This document shows, one piece after another, positions 1 through 8,323 of a stretch of DNA of 64,000 nt. Made by a program: the position numbers and the translations under genes. The notes under the pieces were generated by a model. That model was not told where the DNA came from and made no database searches. It worked only from the letters and a program-made list of their open reading frames with translations. Origin of the DNA: Companilactobacillus mindensis DSM 14500 (GTDB lineage: Bacteria; Bacillota; Bacilli; Lactobacillales; Lactobacillaceae). The DNA is taken from NCBI RefSeq assembly GCF_001434275.1, contig NZ_AZEZ01000013.1:1-64000 (forward strand), in the 5' to 3' direction. The first letter of the stretch is position 1. Each line of letters starts with the position of its first letter.

Positions 1-138
1 ATTTCACTACATGGTTACGAGGGAGAGCGGAGCGACCCCTCAGATAGTTTTTTGTGTCCAAAAGGGGTAAGGTATTTTTATGCCAAGTGGACTAATTATT
101 AAGAAATAGTTATTTTTTGGGAAAGTGAGGTTTATAAA

Positions 139-372
139 ATGACAAATTTGGGTATAAATGCCATAATTACGCTTATAAGTCATGTTATATTTATATGGAT
201 CAGTTTTAATGCATTACAAGCAATCGATTGGAAAAAGATATATAACAAAACCAATCCTAAAATGTTACAATTACTTGTAGCGTTTATTGCAATCGCTCTT
301 GGTTATACAGTAAGCTCTTTTTTTATGAGCATTTTTAGTTTGACTCAAAATATAGCCTTGCTTTTTAAATGA
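139..372 (+). CDS. DUF1146 family small membrane protein (YwzB-like)
   Basis: A 77-residue protein with two hydrophobic segments (about residues 5-27 and 45-70) joined by a short basic, Trp/Lys-containing loop. This is the pattern of the DUF1146/YwzB family. In Bacillus and lactobacilli this family sits between the ATP synthase operon and murA, and the next gene here is murA, 25 bases downstream. The start has a GTGAGG-like ribosome site at about 125-130. The function of the family is unknown; an integral membrane location is inferred from hydrophobicity. No ATP synthase gene is visible because the window begins just upstream. Confidence 0.8.
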   Translation: MTNLGINAIITLISHVIFIWISFNALQAIDWKKIYNKTNPKMLQLLVAFIAIALGYTVSSFFMSIFSLTQNIALLFK

Positions 373-397
373 TTCCAGGTTTTTGGAGGAGAATATT

Positions 398-1720
398 GTG
401 CAACAAATAATCGTAAATGGACCTACGCAATTAAAAGGAACTGTCAGAATTGAAGGTGCAAAGAATGCTGCTTTACCGATTTTAGCAGCGACTATTTTAG
501 CATCAAAAGGTAAGACATTTTTAACGAATATCCCTCCGTTGTCGGATGTAATCACGATGTCCAAAGTTCTGAAAGCTTTGAATGCCGATGTTTCTTATGA
601 CGAAATTGATGAAATTTTAACTGTTGATACAAGTGCCGGTACAACAACAACTGCTCCAGAAAATCTAGTCGACAAGATGCGTGCTTCAATCGTAGTATTG
701 GGACCACTTTTGGCTAGAAACAAGGAAGCACACGTAGCAATGCCTGGTGGCTGTGCTATTGGTTCCAGACCAATCGATCTTCATCTCAAGGGTCTAGAAG
801 CTATGGGCGCTAAGTTTACTCAAAACGGTGGCTATATCGATGCTACTACTGAGGGCCTACACGGAGCTAACATTTACTTGGACTTCCCAAGTGTGGGGGC
901 TACTCAAAATATTATGATGGCCGCAACTTTAGCCGATGGCGAAACAATCATCGACAACGCCGCCAGAGAACCAGAAATCGTTGATCTTGCCAACGTATTG
1001 AGCAAGATGGGTGCCGATGTTATGGGTGCCGGTACTAACACTGTTAAGATCAATGGTGTTAAGAGTTTACATGGCTGTGAACATTCTATTATGCAAGATC
1101 GTATTGAGGCTGGTACTTTCATGGTCGCTGCGGCAGTAACTAACGGTGATATCTTCATCAAAGATGCCATCGCTGCTCACAATCGTCCTTTGATCTCTAA
1201 ATTGATCGAAATGGGCGTTTCAATTGACGAAACTGACGAAGGTATTCGTGTGATTGGGACTAATCAATTGAAACCAGTTGACGTGAAGACTTTGCCACAC
1301 CCTGGTTTCCCAACTGATATGCAAGCACAAATGACTTTAGCTCAACTATTGAGTGTCGGAACAACCGTTATGACGGAAACTGTCTTTGAAAACCGTTTCA
1401 TGCACTTCCCCGAATTCGGTAAGATGAAGGCTGATTACAAGATCGAAGGTAATTCAGTTATCATGTTCGGTCCTGCTCAACTAAGTGGTGCTAATGTTGC
1501 TGCTACGGATTTACGTGCTGCTGCAGCACTCGTTTTGGCAGGATTAGTTGCTGAAGGCGAAACACGCGTTTCCAACCTTCAATATTTGGATCGTGGATAT
1601 TATCATTTCACAGAAAAGTTAAGAAATTTAGGTGCTAAGATCAGACGTGTTTCAATCGATGAAAACGGTAGAGAAAGTTTAGTACTAAGCACAGTACCAA
1701 GTATTACCAAATTGGCTTAA
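398..1720 (+). CDS. murA: UDP-N-acetylglucosamine 1-carboxyvinyltransferase MurA
   Basis: MurA catalyses the first committed step of peptidoglycan synthesis in the cytoplasm, moving enolpyruvate from PEP to UDP-GlcNAc. The 440-residue length is typical. From the GTG at 398, the substrate-binding Lys of the EGAKNA motif falls at residue 22 and the catalytic, fosfomycin-target Cys of [10 protein letters not shown] at residue 119. I chose GTG 398 because GGAGGA lies 7 bases upstream; an in-frame TTG at 383 lies inside that ribosome site and would add five residues. Gene order (DUF1146 before, mbl after) matches the murAA-type copy rather than the second paralogue many Firmicutes carry. A strong terminator follows directly. 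Confidence 0.95.
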   Translation: MQQIIVNGPTQLKGTVRIEGAKNAALPILAATILASKGKTFLTNIPPLSDVITMSKVLKALNADVSYDEIDEILTVDTSAGTTTTAPENLVDKMRASIVVLGPLLARNKEAHVAMPGGCAIGSRPIDLHLKGLEAMGAKFTQNGGYIDATTEGLHGANIYLDFPSVGATQNIMMAATLADGETIIDNAAREPEIVDLANVLSKMGADVMGAGTNTVKINGVKSLHGCEHSIMQDRIEAGTFMVAAAVTNGDIFIKDAIAAHNRPLISKLIEMGVSIDETDEGIRVIGTNQLKPVDVKTLPHPGFPTDMQAQMTLAQLLSVGTTVMTETVFENRFMHFPEFGKMKADYKIEGNSVIMFGPAQLSGANVAATDLRAAAALVLAGLVAEGETRVSNLQYLDRGYYHFTEKLRNLGAKIRRVSIDENGRESLVLSTVPSITKLA

Positions 1721-1730
1721 TTTAACTGAA

Positions 1731-1758
1731 GAAAGTGGAATTTCCACTTTCTTTTTTT
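1731..1758 (+). terminator. Rho-independent terminator after murA
   Basis: GAAAGTGGAA pairs perfectly with TTCCACTTTC (10 bp around one unpaired base, so in practice about 8 bp with a small loop), followed by seven T. It separates murA from the mbl promoter. Confidence 0.85.
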
Positions 1759-1767
1759 TATTGGGAA

Positions 1768-1796
1768 TTTAATGATTAGGCTGATTATGATATACT
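1768..1796 (+). promoter_or_regulatory. Promoter of the mbl-rodA block, extended -10
   Basis: TATACT at 1791-1796 is preceded directly by TGA, giving an extended -10 element. The -35 (TTTAAT, 1768-1773, 17-base spacer) is poor. The mreB promoter at 19.5 kb has the same TATGATATA core. Confidence 0.5.
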
Positions 1797-1825
1797 TCTT
1801 GTGTTTAAGTCTTGGAGGATATAGT

Positions 1826-2815
1826 ATGTCGAAATATCTAGGAATTGATTTGGGTACAGCCAATGTACTTATTGATGTAAAAGGCGAGGGAATCGTTCTA
1901 AATGAACCTTCTGTCGTAGCAATTAATACGAATAATAATGATGTAGTCGCTGTCGGTAAAGATGCTTATTTAATGGTTGGTAGAACACCAGCAAATATTA
2001 AAGCTATCCGTCCACTAAAGGATGGAGTTATTGCTGACTTCGATATTACAGAAAAAATGTTGCAATATTTCATTGAAAAGTTGAATGTGGGAAGTCGTTT
2101 CTCTAAACCAACGATCATGATCTGTGCACCAACTAACGTTACCCCAGTTGAACAAAAGTCTATTATCGAAGCTGCTGAACAAGCCGGTGGCGGTAAAGTT
2201 TATCTTCAACTAGAACCAAAAGTAGCTGCAGTAGGTGCTGGACTCGATATCTTTAAACCACAAGGGAATATGGTTATTGATATTGGTGGTGGTACATCTG
2301 ACATCGCCGTTATTTCAATGGGTGATATTGTTACAAGTAGTTCACTTCGTTTTGCCGGTGACAAAATGACTGGGGCTATTCAAGCTTATATCAAGCAACA
2401 CCACAGTTTGATCATTGGTGAAAGAACTGCCGAACAGATCAAAATGGAGATCGGTTGTGTAATGGATGCTGATGAATCAAAGACATTCTCAGCTTCAGGT
2501 ATCGATATCGTCTCTGGTTTGCCAAAAGAAATCACAACTAATGAAGTTGAGATCCAAGAGGCTCTAGCAGATGGCGTAGAACAAATTATTAGCGCCGCTA
2601 GGAACGTTTTGGAGCAAACACCTCCAGAACTATCCGGTGATATCATTGATCGCGGTATCATGCTTACAGGTGGTGGAGCATTGTTGAAGAATCTTGACAA
2701 ATTATTGTCTGAAAAACTACAAGTTCCAGTACTCTTAACCGACAGTCCTTTGGATTCAGTTGCTTTAGGTACGGGTGTCTTGTTGGACAACATTGAAAAA
2801 CATAAAAAATACTAG
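1826..2815 (+). CDS. mbl: MreB/Mbl family actin-like cell shape protein
   Basis: A bacterial actin of 329 residues that would polymerise under the membrane and guide the side-wall (RodA) machinery. The actin-ATPase signatures are in order: [11 protein letters not shown] (phosphate 1) near the N-terminus, VIDIGGGTSDIA (phosphate 2) mid-protein, and LTGGGALL (adenosine) near the C-terminus. ATG 1826 is chosen over upstream in-frame starts because GGAGG lies at 1815-1819 and MreB-type proteins begin almost directly with the GIDLGT strand. It is a paralogue of the mreB at 19551. Lacking mreCD next to it and sitting beside murA, it is more likely Mbl than MreB proper; the exact symbol is an inference from context. 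Confidence 0.85.
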   Translation: MSKYLGIDLGTANVLIDVKGEGIVLNEPSVVAINTNNNDVVAVGKDAYLMVGRTPANIKAIRPLKDGVIADFDITEKMLQYFIEKLNVGSRFSKPTIMICAPTNVTPVEQKSIIEAAEQAGGGKVYLQLEPKVAAVGAGLDIFKPQGNMVIDIGGGTSDIAVISMGDIVTSSSLRFAGDKMTGAIQAYIKQHHSLIIGERTAEQIKMEIGCVMDADESKTFSASGIDIVSGLPKEITTNEVEIQEALADGVEQIISAARNVLEQTPPELSGDIIDRGIMLTGGGALLKNLDKLLSEKLQVPVLLTDSPLDSVALGTGVLLDNIEKHKKY

Positions 2816-2823
2816 GATGAAAA

Positions 2824-3006
2824 ATGAAAAGAGACTTTGGTAAAGAATATCGTCGAGATATTTTCAAAAAAATAGGTTGGATACTATTGTTAATGTTGAT
2901 TTTCTTGCTGTTAGGTATGCTGATCGGCTCAGGCTTAGGTGGCTCCAATCCGCTAGCAGTTTTATGGCCGGGGACATGGATCCATATGTTTGATTTTCTA
3001 AAATAA
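2824..3006 (+). CDS. EpuA-like small membrane protein
   Basis: A 60-residue protein with a basic N-terminus (Lys/Arg-rich to about residue 18), one membrane segment (about 19-42) and a short Trp-containing tail (VLWPGTW). This matches the EpuA family, often labelled 'DNA-directed RNA polymerase subunit beta' in databases although that name has no clear functional basis. The family usually lies beside murA or mreB genes in lactobacilli and streptococci, as here. It starts 8 bases after mbl and ends 1 base before yidD, so it is surely in the same transcript. Its role is unknown; the context suggests envelope assembly. Confidence 0.7.
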   Translation: MKRDFGKEYRRDIFKKIGWILLLMLIFLLLGMLIGSGLGGSNPLAVLWPGTWIHMFDFLK

Positions 3007-3007
3007 T

Positions 3008-3301
3008 ATGCTCAAGAAAATTTTAATTGGAATCGTTAGATTCTATCAAAAATTCATTTCTCCAGTATTGCCACCAAGCTGTCGGTATTACCCAACGTGT
3101 TCAACTTATTTTATCGACGCGGTAAAAAAACACGGTGGAATTTTAGGCACAATTATGGGTTTGGCACGAATTTTACGTTGCAATCCCTTTGTTCGTGGTG
3201 GAGTTGATCCAGTGCCAGATAATTTCACCATTTTTAGAAATCCTCATCCAGAAAAATATGAAGATGAAATTATAGCAAAAAAATTTCATAACAAAGAATA
3301 G
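3008..3301 (+). CDS. yidD: Membrane protein insertion efficiency factor YidD
   Basis: A 97-residue member of the YidD family (formerly the 'haemolytic' domain family). The signature is clear: an amphipathic N-terminal helix ([14 protein letters not shown]), then [12 protein letters not shown] with two cysteines, and a third conserved Cys in RCNPF. In other bacteria YidD assists YidC in inserting membrane proteins and is usually coupled to rpmH, rnpA and yidC. Here it is uncoupled and sits in a wall-synthesis operon. It overlaps nothing but is only 1 base from the previous gene and 10 bases from the next, which implies co-transcription. Confidence 0.92.
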   Translation: MLKKILIGIVRFYQKFISPVLPPSCRYYPTCSTYFIDAVKKHGGILGTIMGLARILRCNPFVRGGVDPVPDNFTIFRNPHPEKYEDEIIAKKFHNKE

Positions 3302-3311
3302 GGAAGATTTA

Positions 3312-3533
3312 ATGGCTAATAGAAAAAAATCAATCGAAATTAATTTGAAAGATATCAGCAGTGATCCTGAAACATACGAACTTTGGGATCGCAAGAAGTA
3401 TATCGGAACAATCAAAAAAGATGGTGAACGTTATCTTTCATACGTTGAAAGTAACCAAACACCATTTAAGTCAATCAAATTGGATGATGCAATCAATGAG
3501 TTGCTAATGCAATATAATCTACATAATCATTAG
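3312..3533 (+). CDS. DUF2969 family protein
   Basis: A small soluble protein of 73 residues, rich in Lys, Asp and Glu, with no membrane segment or signal peptide. Sequence style and position between yidD and rodA fit DUF2969, a family largely confined to lactobacilli and relatives, where the same neighbours recur. GGGAAG at 3301-3306 serves as ribosome site. Function unknown; linkage to rodA suggests a part in side-wall synthesis, but that is only context. Confidence 0.7.
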   Translation: MANRKKSIEINLKDISSDPETYELWDRKKYIGTIKKDGERYLSYVESNQTPFKSIKLDDAINELLMQYNLHNH

Positions 3534-3544
3534 TAGGTGAAGAT

Positions 3545-4753
3545 ATGGATATAAGAGAAAATAGAAAACGAAATGATGTGGATTCGCGGATCGATTACGG
3601 AATCATCTTTTCCGTGATGATGCTTGCGATAATTGGTCTCTTGTCGATTTATGTTGCGACCATTCAAGATTCACAGAATCCGTTAAAAAATGTAGTTTCA
3701 CAGGTGGCATGGTATGCTATCGGCGCGGTCATCATTGCTGTGATCATGCAGTTTGATGCGGAGCAGTTGTGGCAAGTGGCTAACTATGCTTATTATGGCG
3801 GATTAGCGTTGTTATTCTTAGTCCTGATCTTTTACAGTAGAGCTTACGCTGCCACGACTGGTGCTAAGAGTTGGTTTGCCGTTGGTTCTTTCACGTTCCA
3901 GCCATCTGAAGTAATGAAACCGGCATTTATATTGATGCTGGGAAAAGTAATTACGAATCACAATAGTTTGCACCGTACGCACACGATTAAAGGCGACTTT
4001 GCCTTATTAGGAAAGCTTTTCTTGTGGACGTTACCAGTTTTAGTACTATTGAAGCTTCAAAATGACTTTGGTACCATCTTGGTTTTCGTTGCCATCTTAG
4101 GAGGCATGATCCTAGTTTCTGGGATCAGTTGGCGAATACTGTTGCCGGCGTTTTTGATCGTAGCAGTCGTCGGTGGGACCGCGTTGTTGTTTGCTACAAC
4201 TGACTGGGGACGTCAAGTTCTTGGTCACTTTGGTTTCAGATCCTACCAGTTTGCCCGAATCGACAGTTGGTTGAATCCTTCAGCGGATACGACTGAGAAC
4301 GGGTATCAGATCTGGCAGAATATGAAGGCCATTGGTTCAGGTAAATTGTTTGGTAAAGGCTTTAACGTATCAAACGTTTATGTGCCAGTTCGTGAATCAG
4401 ATATGATTTTCTCAGTTATCGGTGAAAACTTCGGATTTATCGGTTCCTGTGTTTTGATCTTGTTGTATTTCTTATTGATCTACCAAATGATTCAAGTAAC
4501 TTTTGATACTAAGAACGAATTTTATGCCTATGTATCAACAGGTGTTATCATGATGATCTTGTTCCACGTGTTTGAAAATATCGGTATGAGCGTTGGTTTA
4601 TTGCCTTTGACAGGTATTCCGTTACCGTTTATTTCGCAAGGTGGTTCAGCCTTATTAGGTAACATGATCGGAATCGGTTTAGTAATGTCGATGAGATTCC
4701 ATCACAAGAGTTATATGTTTGAAAATGGTAGTGGTACTTTTACGCAAAGGTAG
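3545..4753 (+). CDS. rodA: SEDS peptidoglycan glycosyltransferase RodA
   Basis: A 402-residue polytopic membrane protein with about ten hydrophobic segments. It belongs to the SEDS family (RodA/FtsW/SpoVE), which polymerises lipid II into glycan strands together with a class B PBP. Visible signatures are FQPSEVMKP near residue 120, the loop VRESDMIFSVIGE that holds the catalytic Asp, and PLPFISQGGSAL near the C-terminus. Position in a block with mbl and yidD, away from the dcw cluster, argues for RodA (elongation) rather than FtsW; the window has a separate ftsW at 62744. GTGAAG at 3537-3542 is the ribosome site. Confidence 0.92.
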   Translation: MDIRENRKRNDVDSRIDYGIIFSVMMLAIIGLLSIYVATIQDSQNPLKNVVSQVAWYAIGAVIIAVIMQFDAEQLWQVANYAYYGGLALLFLVLIFYSRAYAATTGAKSWFAVGSFTFQPSEVMKPAFILMLGKVITNHNSLHRTHTIKGDFALLGKLFLWTLPVLVLLKLQNDFGTILVFVAILGGMILVSGISWRILLPAFLIVAVVGGTALLFATTDWGRQVLGHFGFRSYQFARIDSWLNPSADTTENGYQIWQNMKAIGSGKLFGKGFNVSNVYVPVRESDMIFSVIGENFGFIGSCVLILLYFLLIYQMIQVTFDTKNEFYAYVSTGVIMMILFHVFENIGMSVGLLPLTGIPLPFISQGGSALLGNMIGIGLVMSMRFHHKSYMFENGSGTFTQR

Positions 4754-4763
4754 GCAATGATCT

Positions 4764-5060
4764 ATGAGTGAAAAAGAGAATTATTTTTGGGTCGACAAGG
4801 GTAAAGAGACAACACGTATAGGGCTCACAAAAGAGGCTCAAGCAGCTTTAGGTGATGTCAAATATGTTGAATTACCTGATCTAAATTCTGAGATAAAAAA
4901 AGGTGATTCCAGTGGTGAGATCGAGGCTCAAAAGGCCGTGGTTGAGCTAGAATCGCCTGTTAGCGGGAAAATCGTTAAGGTGAACGATAAATTAAATGAT
5001 AATCCTGAATTATTAAATAGTACCGAAAAAGACGCATGGTTCTTTGAAGTAAATAATTAA
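4764..5060 (+). CDS. GcvH-like lipoyl carrier protein
   Basis: A 98-residue protein related to glycine cleavage H protein. The lipoyl-type hairpin is visible as IEAQKAVVELESPVSGKI, with the expected lipoylated Lys at residue 57 and the SPVSG turn after it. It is shorter than a normal GcvH (about 125 residues), mainly at the ends. No glycine cleavage P or T genes are near. In B. subtilis and S. aureus, GcvH is the first lipoyl acceptor from which the group passes to the E2 subunits of dehydrogenase complexes, so a stand-alone GcvH could serve the PDH operon at 54.6 kb. That role is inference. It lies 10 bases after rodA. Confidence 0.8.
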   Translation: MSEKENYFWVDKGKETTRIGLTKEAQAALGDVKYVELPDLNSEIKKGDSSGEIEAQKAVVELESPVSGKIVKVNDKLNDNPELLNSTEKDAWFFEVNN

Positions 5061-5163
5061 ATTTTTAAAATTTATCTTTTTATTGTTGCTTATTTCTTGC
5101 AATATTTTTTAATAACTGTTTAAATTGTCCTTGTAATTAATAAATGAATGGGGATAGTTTAGA

Positions 5164-6021
5164 ATGAAAATCTTAGGTGAAAAAATTCGCCATTACAGAA
5201 AACTCAGAGGCATTTCGCAATCTGAGTTAGCTGATGGTATTTGTACACAGGCAACTGTCAGCCTGATCGAAAAGAAAGACAAAATTCCAAGTATGGAAAT
5301 CTTGGTTCGCATTTGTGAGAGACTGGGTATCACAATGAACCTCGTAATCGTCAATGACGATAGTCAAATTTATTCAATTATTAGCGACATAAAGAAATCA
5401 TTCTATCAAGATGATTTTGATGGTATTAGTGATAAACTGGGTAAGCTTAAAAACATCAATGTCAATAATAAACAAGAAATCAAATTGATCCACTTCTTCA
5501 ATGGTTTGATCGAATATGTCACAAGTAAGAATTATGACAAAGCCATTTTCGACTTTAACCGGGCAATGAACGTCAACATTGCTAACGTTGATATGTATGA
5601 TATCTTGATCGATGTCTTCACAGCGAAAGCTTATATCAACAAGAAGTCAGTCGATGAAGCTAGAGTTTATTACAACCAAGCCAAAGACTTGATCAAATCT
5701 AGTTTGGATAAAATCGGCGACGAAAATTATCACGATAGCATCTTGATTTACGATAACATGGCTGATTTGTCATTGAAGTTGGATGACAACGAAAAAGCTA
5801 TGGATTACGCCAACGAAGGTATCTTTATCGCTAGACGCGAACAAACGTTGTTCAAACTGGACGAGATGTACTGCTACTTGGCAGACGCTGGTACTCGTGA
5901 AGGTCAAAAGACTGACGAGGACTACATCAAAGCGTACGTAATTTCAAGCATCAGTGAGAATAAACCAGTATTTGAAAAATTAAAATCTAAAGTGAAAGAT
6001 ATGCATTTGAATATCTTTTAA
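5164..6021 (+). CDS. HTH/TPR transcriptional regulator, RRNPP (Rgg/PlcR-like) type
   Basis: A 285-residue protein with an N-terminal XRE-type helix-turn-helix (about residues 7-60; core ISQSELADGI and QATVSLIEKK). A long helical C-terminal part follows, with degenerate TPR-like repeats (for example KAIFDFNRAM and KAMDYANEGI). This is the RRNPP architecture, in which the TPR part commonly binds a short exported peptide. I see no small pheromone-like reading frame between 5061 and 5163 or between 6022 and 6138, so the ligand, if any, is encoded elsewhere or lost. It is a single gene with its own terminator, and its targets cannot be told from the sequence. Confidence 0.75.
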   Translation: MKILGEKIRHYRKLRGISQSELADGICTQATVSLIEKKDKIPSMEILVRICERLGITMNLVIVNDDSQIYSIISDIKKSFYQDDFDGISDKLGKLKNINVNNKQEIKLIHFFNGLIEYVTSKNYDKAIFDFNRAMNVNIANVDMYDILIDVFTAKAYINKKSVDEARVYYNQAKDLIKSSLDKIGDENYHDSILIYDNMADLSLKLDDNEKAMDYANEGIFIARREQTLFKLDEMYCYLADAGTREGQKTDEDYIKAYVISSISENKPVFEKLKSKVKDMHLNIF

Positions 6022-6051
6022 TTAAAAAATAATTTATTAAATTCCGTTAAA

Positions 6052-6087
6052 AGAGGGTCGACTCAGTGATGAGTTGATCCTCTTTTT
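6052..6087 (+). terminator. Terminator after the RRNPP-type regulator
   Basis: AGAGGGTCGACTC and GAGTTGATCCTCT form an imperfect stem with a short loop, followed by a T-run. It ends the plus-strand regulator transcript. Confidence 0.75.
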
Positions 6088-6093
6088 TATGCA

Positions 6094-6127
6094 AAAAAAG
6101 CTGACCTCATGAATGAGATCAGCTTTT
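6094..6127 (-). terminator. Terminator of the universal stress gene, probably bidirectional
   Basis: AAAAAGCTGACCTCAT pairs with ATGAGATCAGCTTTTT apart from one mismatch. A/T runs on both sides would let it work in both directions between the convergent genes. Confidence 0.75.
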
Positions 6128-6138
6128 TAAGTGATTAA

Positions 6139-6612
6139 TTATTTCTTCTTATTCTTGATAGTTTTGTTGTCCAAGTCAGTTCTAACAACTAGAACGTCAC
6201 AAGCAGCTGTTCTAGTTACATATTCAGTAACTGAACCGATCAAGAGTCTTTCCATAGCATTGAGACCAGTGGCACCGATCATGATAAGATCAACGCCTAA
6301 CTTTTTAGGGAACTCAGTAGCAATGATAGCTTTAGGAGCACCGTATTCGATACTGTAGTCGATATCTTCGAGACCAGCATCCTTAGCTGTTTTGACATAG
6401 CTCTTAACTGTTTCCTTGGCTTTTTCAGTAATTTGTTCAACCATTGTTGAATCGAAACTAGAAACGTTTTGGAAGGCTCTAGTATCAATAACGTGGATCA
6501 AGTGAATAGCAGCTTTGTTTCTTTTAGCTACTTCAACAGCTTTCTTAAATGCTAATTCAGCTTCAAATGAACCATCGATTGGTACGAGAATGTTTTTATA
6601 TTGTTGTAACAT
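6139..6612 (-). CDS. Universal stress protein, UspA family
   Basis: A 157-residue single Usp domain. The N-terminus (KNILVPIDGSFEAELAF) and the ATP-binding motif G-x2-G-x9-G-S (GATGLNAMERLLIGS) near the C-terminus are both present, so it is of the nucleotide-binding Usp subtype. Such proteins are small cytoplasmic stress proteins of uncertain exact function. ATG at 6612 is preferred to the in-frame GTG at 6621 because GGGGTGA lies just upstream of it. It is monocistronic, with its own terminator downstream and about 90 bases separating it from the next minus-strand gene. Confidence 0.88.
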   Translation of the reverse strand: MLQQYKNILVPIDGSFEAELAFKKAVEVAKRNKAAIHLIHVIDTRAFQNVSSFDSTMVEQITEKAKETVKSYVKTAKDAGLEDIDYSIEYGAPKAIIATEFPKKLGVDLIMIGATGLNAMERLLIGSVTEYVTRTAACDVLVVRTDLDNKTIKNKKK

Positions 6613-6699
6613 AAGTATCACCCCGTTAATATAGTATTACTGCTTTTATAACTTTATTTTAGTTGATTTGGCCCAATAAATACAGTTAACAATGAAGAT

Positions 6700-6978
6700 T
6701 TAGCGGATATTTGCCAAATAAATTGAAAAACTAGCGGCAATTAGACTTCCTAAGAGCAATGTGATGAAGTTTGCTTCTCTACTGCCGATGAAAGCGATAA
6801 CGATTCCTAAGATCGAAACTAAGACTAATAATGCTGCTGTGAAACGCATGACATTTTTGAGAGTCATATTTTCGTCAGGGGAGTAGATCAAAAATTTTTT
6901 ATTGCTGTGTGACCAAAGAATATAAGCTAAAGCTAGTAAAAAAAAAATGAAGAATATCATTAGAACTTTAATTATCAT
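6700..6978 (-). CDS. Small membrane protein of unknown function
   Basis: A 92-residue protein with three hydrophobic stretches (about residues 3-23, 46-66 and 70-88) and a polar region between the first two (HSNKKFLIYSPDENMTLKN). I do not recognise a named family. Its start overlaps the end of rarA by 11 bases, so translational coupling to rarA is likely. It is probably the last gene of a rarA transcript. I see no catalytic motif. Confidence 0.6.
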   Translation of the reverse strand: MIIKVLMIFFIFFLLALAYILWSHSNKKFLIYSPDENMTLKNVMRFTAALLVLVSILGIVIAFIGSREANFITLLLGSLIAASFSIYLANIR

Positions 6979-8272
6979 AATTATTCTGACTCCGTTTTGA
7001 ATTCATTTTCCATTCGTGAATCTGTTGCATACGTAAATTTAAGGCTTGTTCATATTTACCAGTATCATTTGGTTGGTAATATTTTTGATTGATTAAATTA
7101 TTAGGTAAATATTGCTGATCGACCCAAGCGTTAGGGTAATTGTGTGGGTATTTATAACTGACTCCGTGACCTAGTTTTTTGGCTCCTGAATAATGAGCAT
7201 CTTTGAGATCGTCAGGAATTGAGTTAGCTTTGCCGTTTCTGACATCTTGCAGAGCAGAGTCGATAGCCACGACACCAGAATTTGATTTAGGACACAGGCA
7301 GAGATCGATCACAGCATCTGCCAAAGGAATCCTAGCTTCTGGCAAACCAACCATCTGAGCTACTTGAGCTGCTTGAACGGCTCGAGCACAAGCTTGTGGA
7401 TTAGCTAAACCGACGTCCTCATAAGCGCAGACGATCAACCTTCTAATAGCTGAAGTCAAATCGCCAGCTTCAAGTAGTCGTGCCAAGTAGAGTAAAGCGG
7501 CGTTAGGATCGCTGCCACGGATCGATTTTTGGAAGGCCGACATGACATCGTAGTGACTGTCGCCATCTTTATCAGAAGAGATAGCTTTTTTCTGGACAGA
7601 TTCTTCGATCGACTGCAAATCAATGTGGACTTGGCCATCTTTATTAGGTTCGGTTGATAAGACTGACAATTCCAGACCATTTAAAATGCTGCGCAGATCG
7701 CCATTGGTAGAACTAACTAATAAATTCAAGGCATCTTCGTCTAATTGAACATGATATTTACCCAAAACATTCTTATCGTCTTTCAAAGCACGCTGAACGG
7801 CTTTTTTAAGGTCATCGCTATCCAGAGGCTTTAATTCAAAAATTTGGACTCTTGAGCGAATAGCGGGGCTTATATTGATATATGGATTCTCAGTCGTTGC
7901 ACCGATCAAAATAATCGAACCACTTTCTAACAGTGGTAGGAGAAAATCTTGTTTAGTTTTATCCAAACGATGGATCTCATCGAGCATCAAGACGACAGTG
8001 CCACTCATTTTGGCTTCTTCAGCAACGATCTGTAGATCCTTTTTGCTATCAGTGGCGGCATTGAGCATCCGAAAGGCATACTTAGTACTTCCGGCAATGG
8101 CACTGGCAATACTTGTCTTACCGATCCCCGGAGGACCATAAAGGATCATTGATGATAACATTTTGGCTTCGACCATTCGACGAATGATTTTGTGTGGACC
8201 AACTAAGTGCTGCTGACCAACAACTTCATCAATATTTGTTGGACGCATTCGATATGCTAATGGTTTTTGCAT
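6968..8272 (-). CDS. rarA: Replication-associated recombination protein RarA (MgsA), AAA+ ATPase
   Basis: A 434-residue AAA+ protein of the RarA/MgsA/WRNIP1 family, which acts at stalled replication forks. Walker A is GPPGIGKT at residues 46-53, Walker B VVLMLDEIHR at about 94-103, and a sensor GATTENP follows. The C-terminal tetramerisation part contains the family-typical AYEDVGLANP and GVSYKYPHNYPNAW stretches. The ATG at 8272 follows AGGAGG. It is divergent from the DUF1054 gene, with 51 bases between start codons that must hold both promoters. It overlaps the small membrane protein gene downstream. Confidence 0.95.
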   Translation of the reverse strand: MQKPLAYRMRPTNIDEVVGQQHLVGPHKIIRRMVEAKMLSSMILYGPPGIGKTSIASAIAGSTKYAFRMLNAATDSKKDLQIVAEEAKMSGTVVLMLDEIHRLDKTKQDFLLPLLESGSIILIGATTENPYINISPAIRSRVQIFELKPLDSDDLKKAVQRALKDDKNVLGKYHVQLDEDALNLLVSSTNGDLRSILNGLELSVLSTEPNKDGQVHIDLQSIEESVQKKAISSDKDGDSHYDVMSAFQKSIRGSDPNAALLYLARLLEAGDLTSAIRRLIVCAYEDVGLANPQACARAVQAAQVAQMVGLPEARIPLADAVIDLCLCPKSNSGVVAIDSALQDVRNGKANSIPDDLKDAHYSGAKKLGHGVSYKYPHNYPNAWVDQQYLPNNLINQKYYQPNDTGKYEQALNLRMQQIHEWKMNSKRSQNNYDN

Positions 8273-8323
8273 AGAACCTCCTATATAATTGATATGTATA
8301 TTTTACAACAAAGGATTGAGGAC

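Noticed and set aside
1-138. Terminator for an upstream ATP synthase operon at positions 19-53
   Set aside because: GAGGG and CCCTC could pair, but the stem is only 5 bp with a long loop, and the upstream gene is outside the window.
271-564. Minus-strand frame across DUF1146 and murA
   Set aside because: Antisense shadow of two well-supported genes, with no ribosome site and no recognisable protein.
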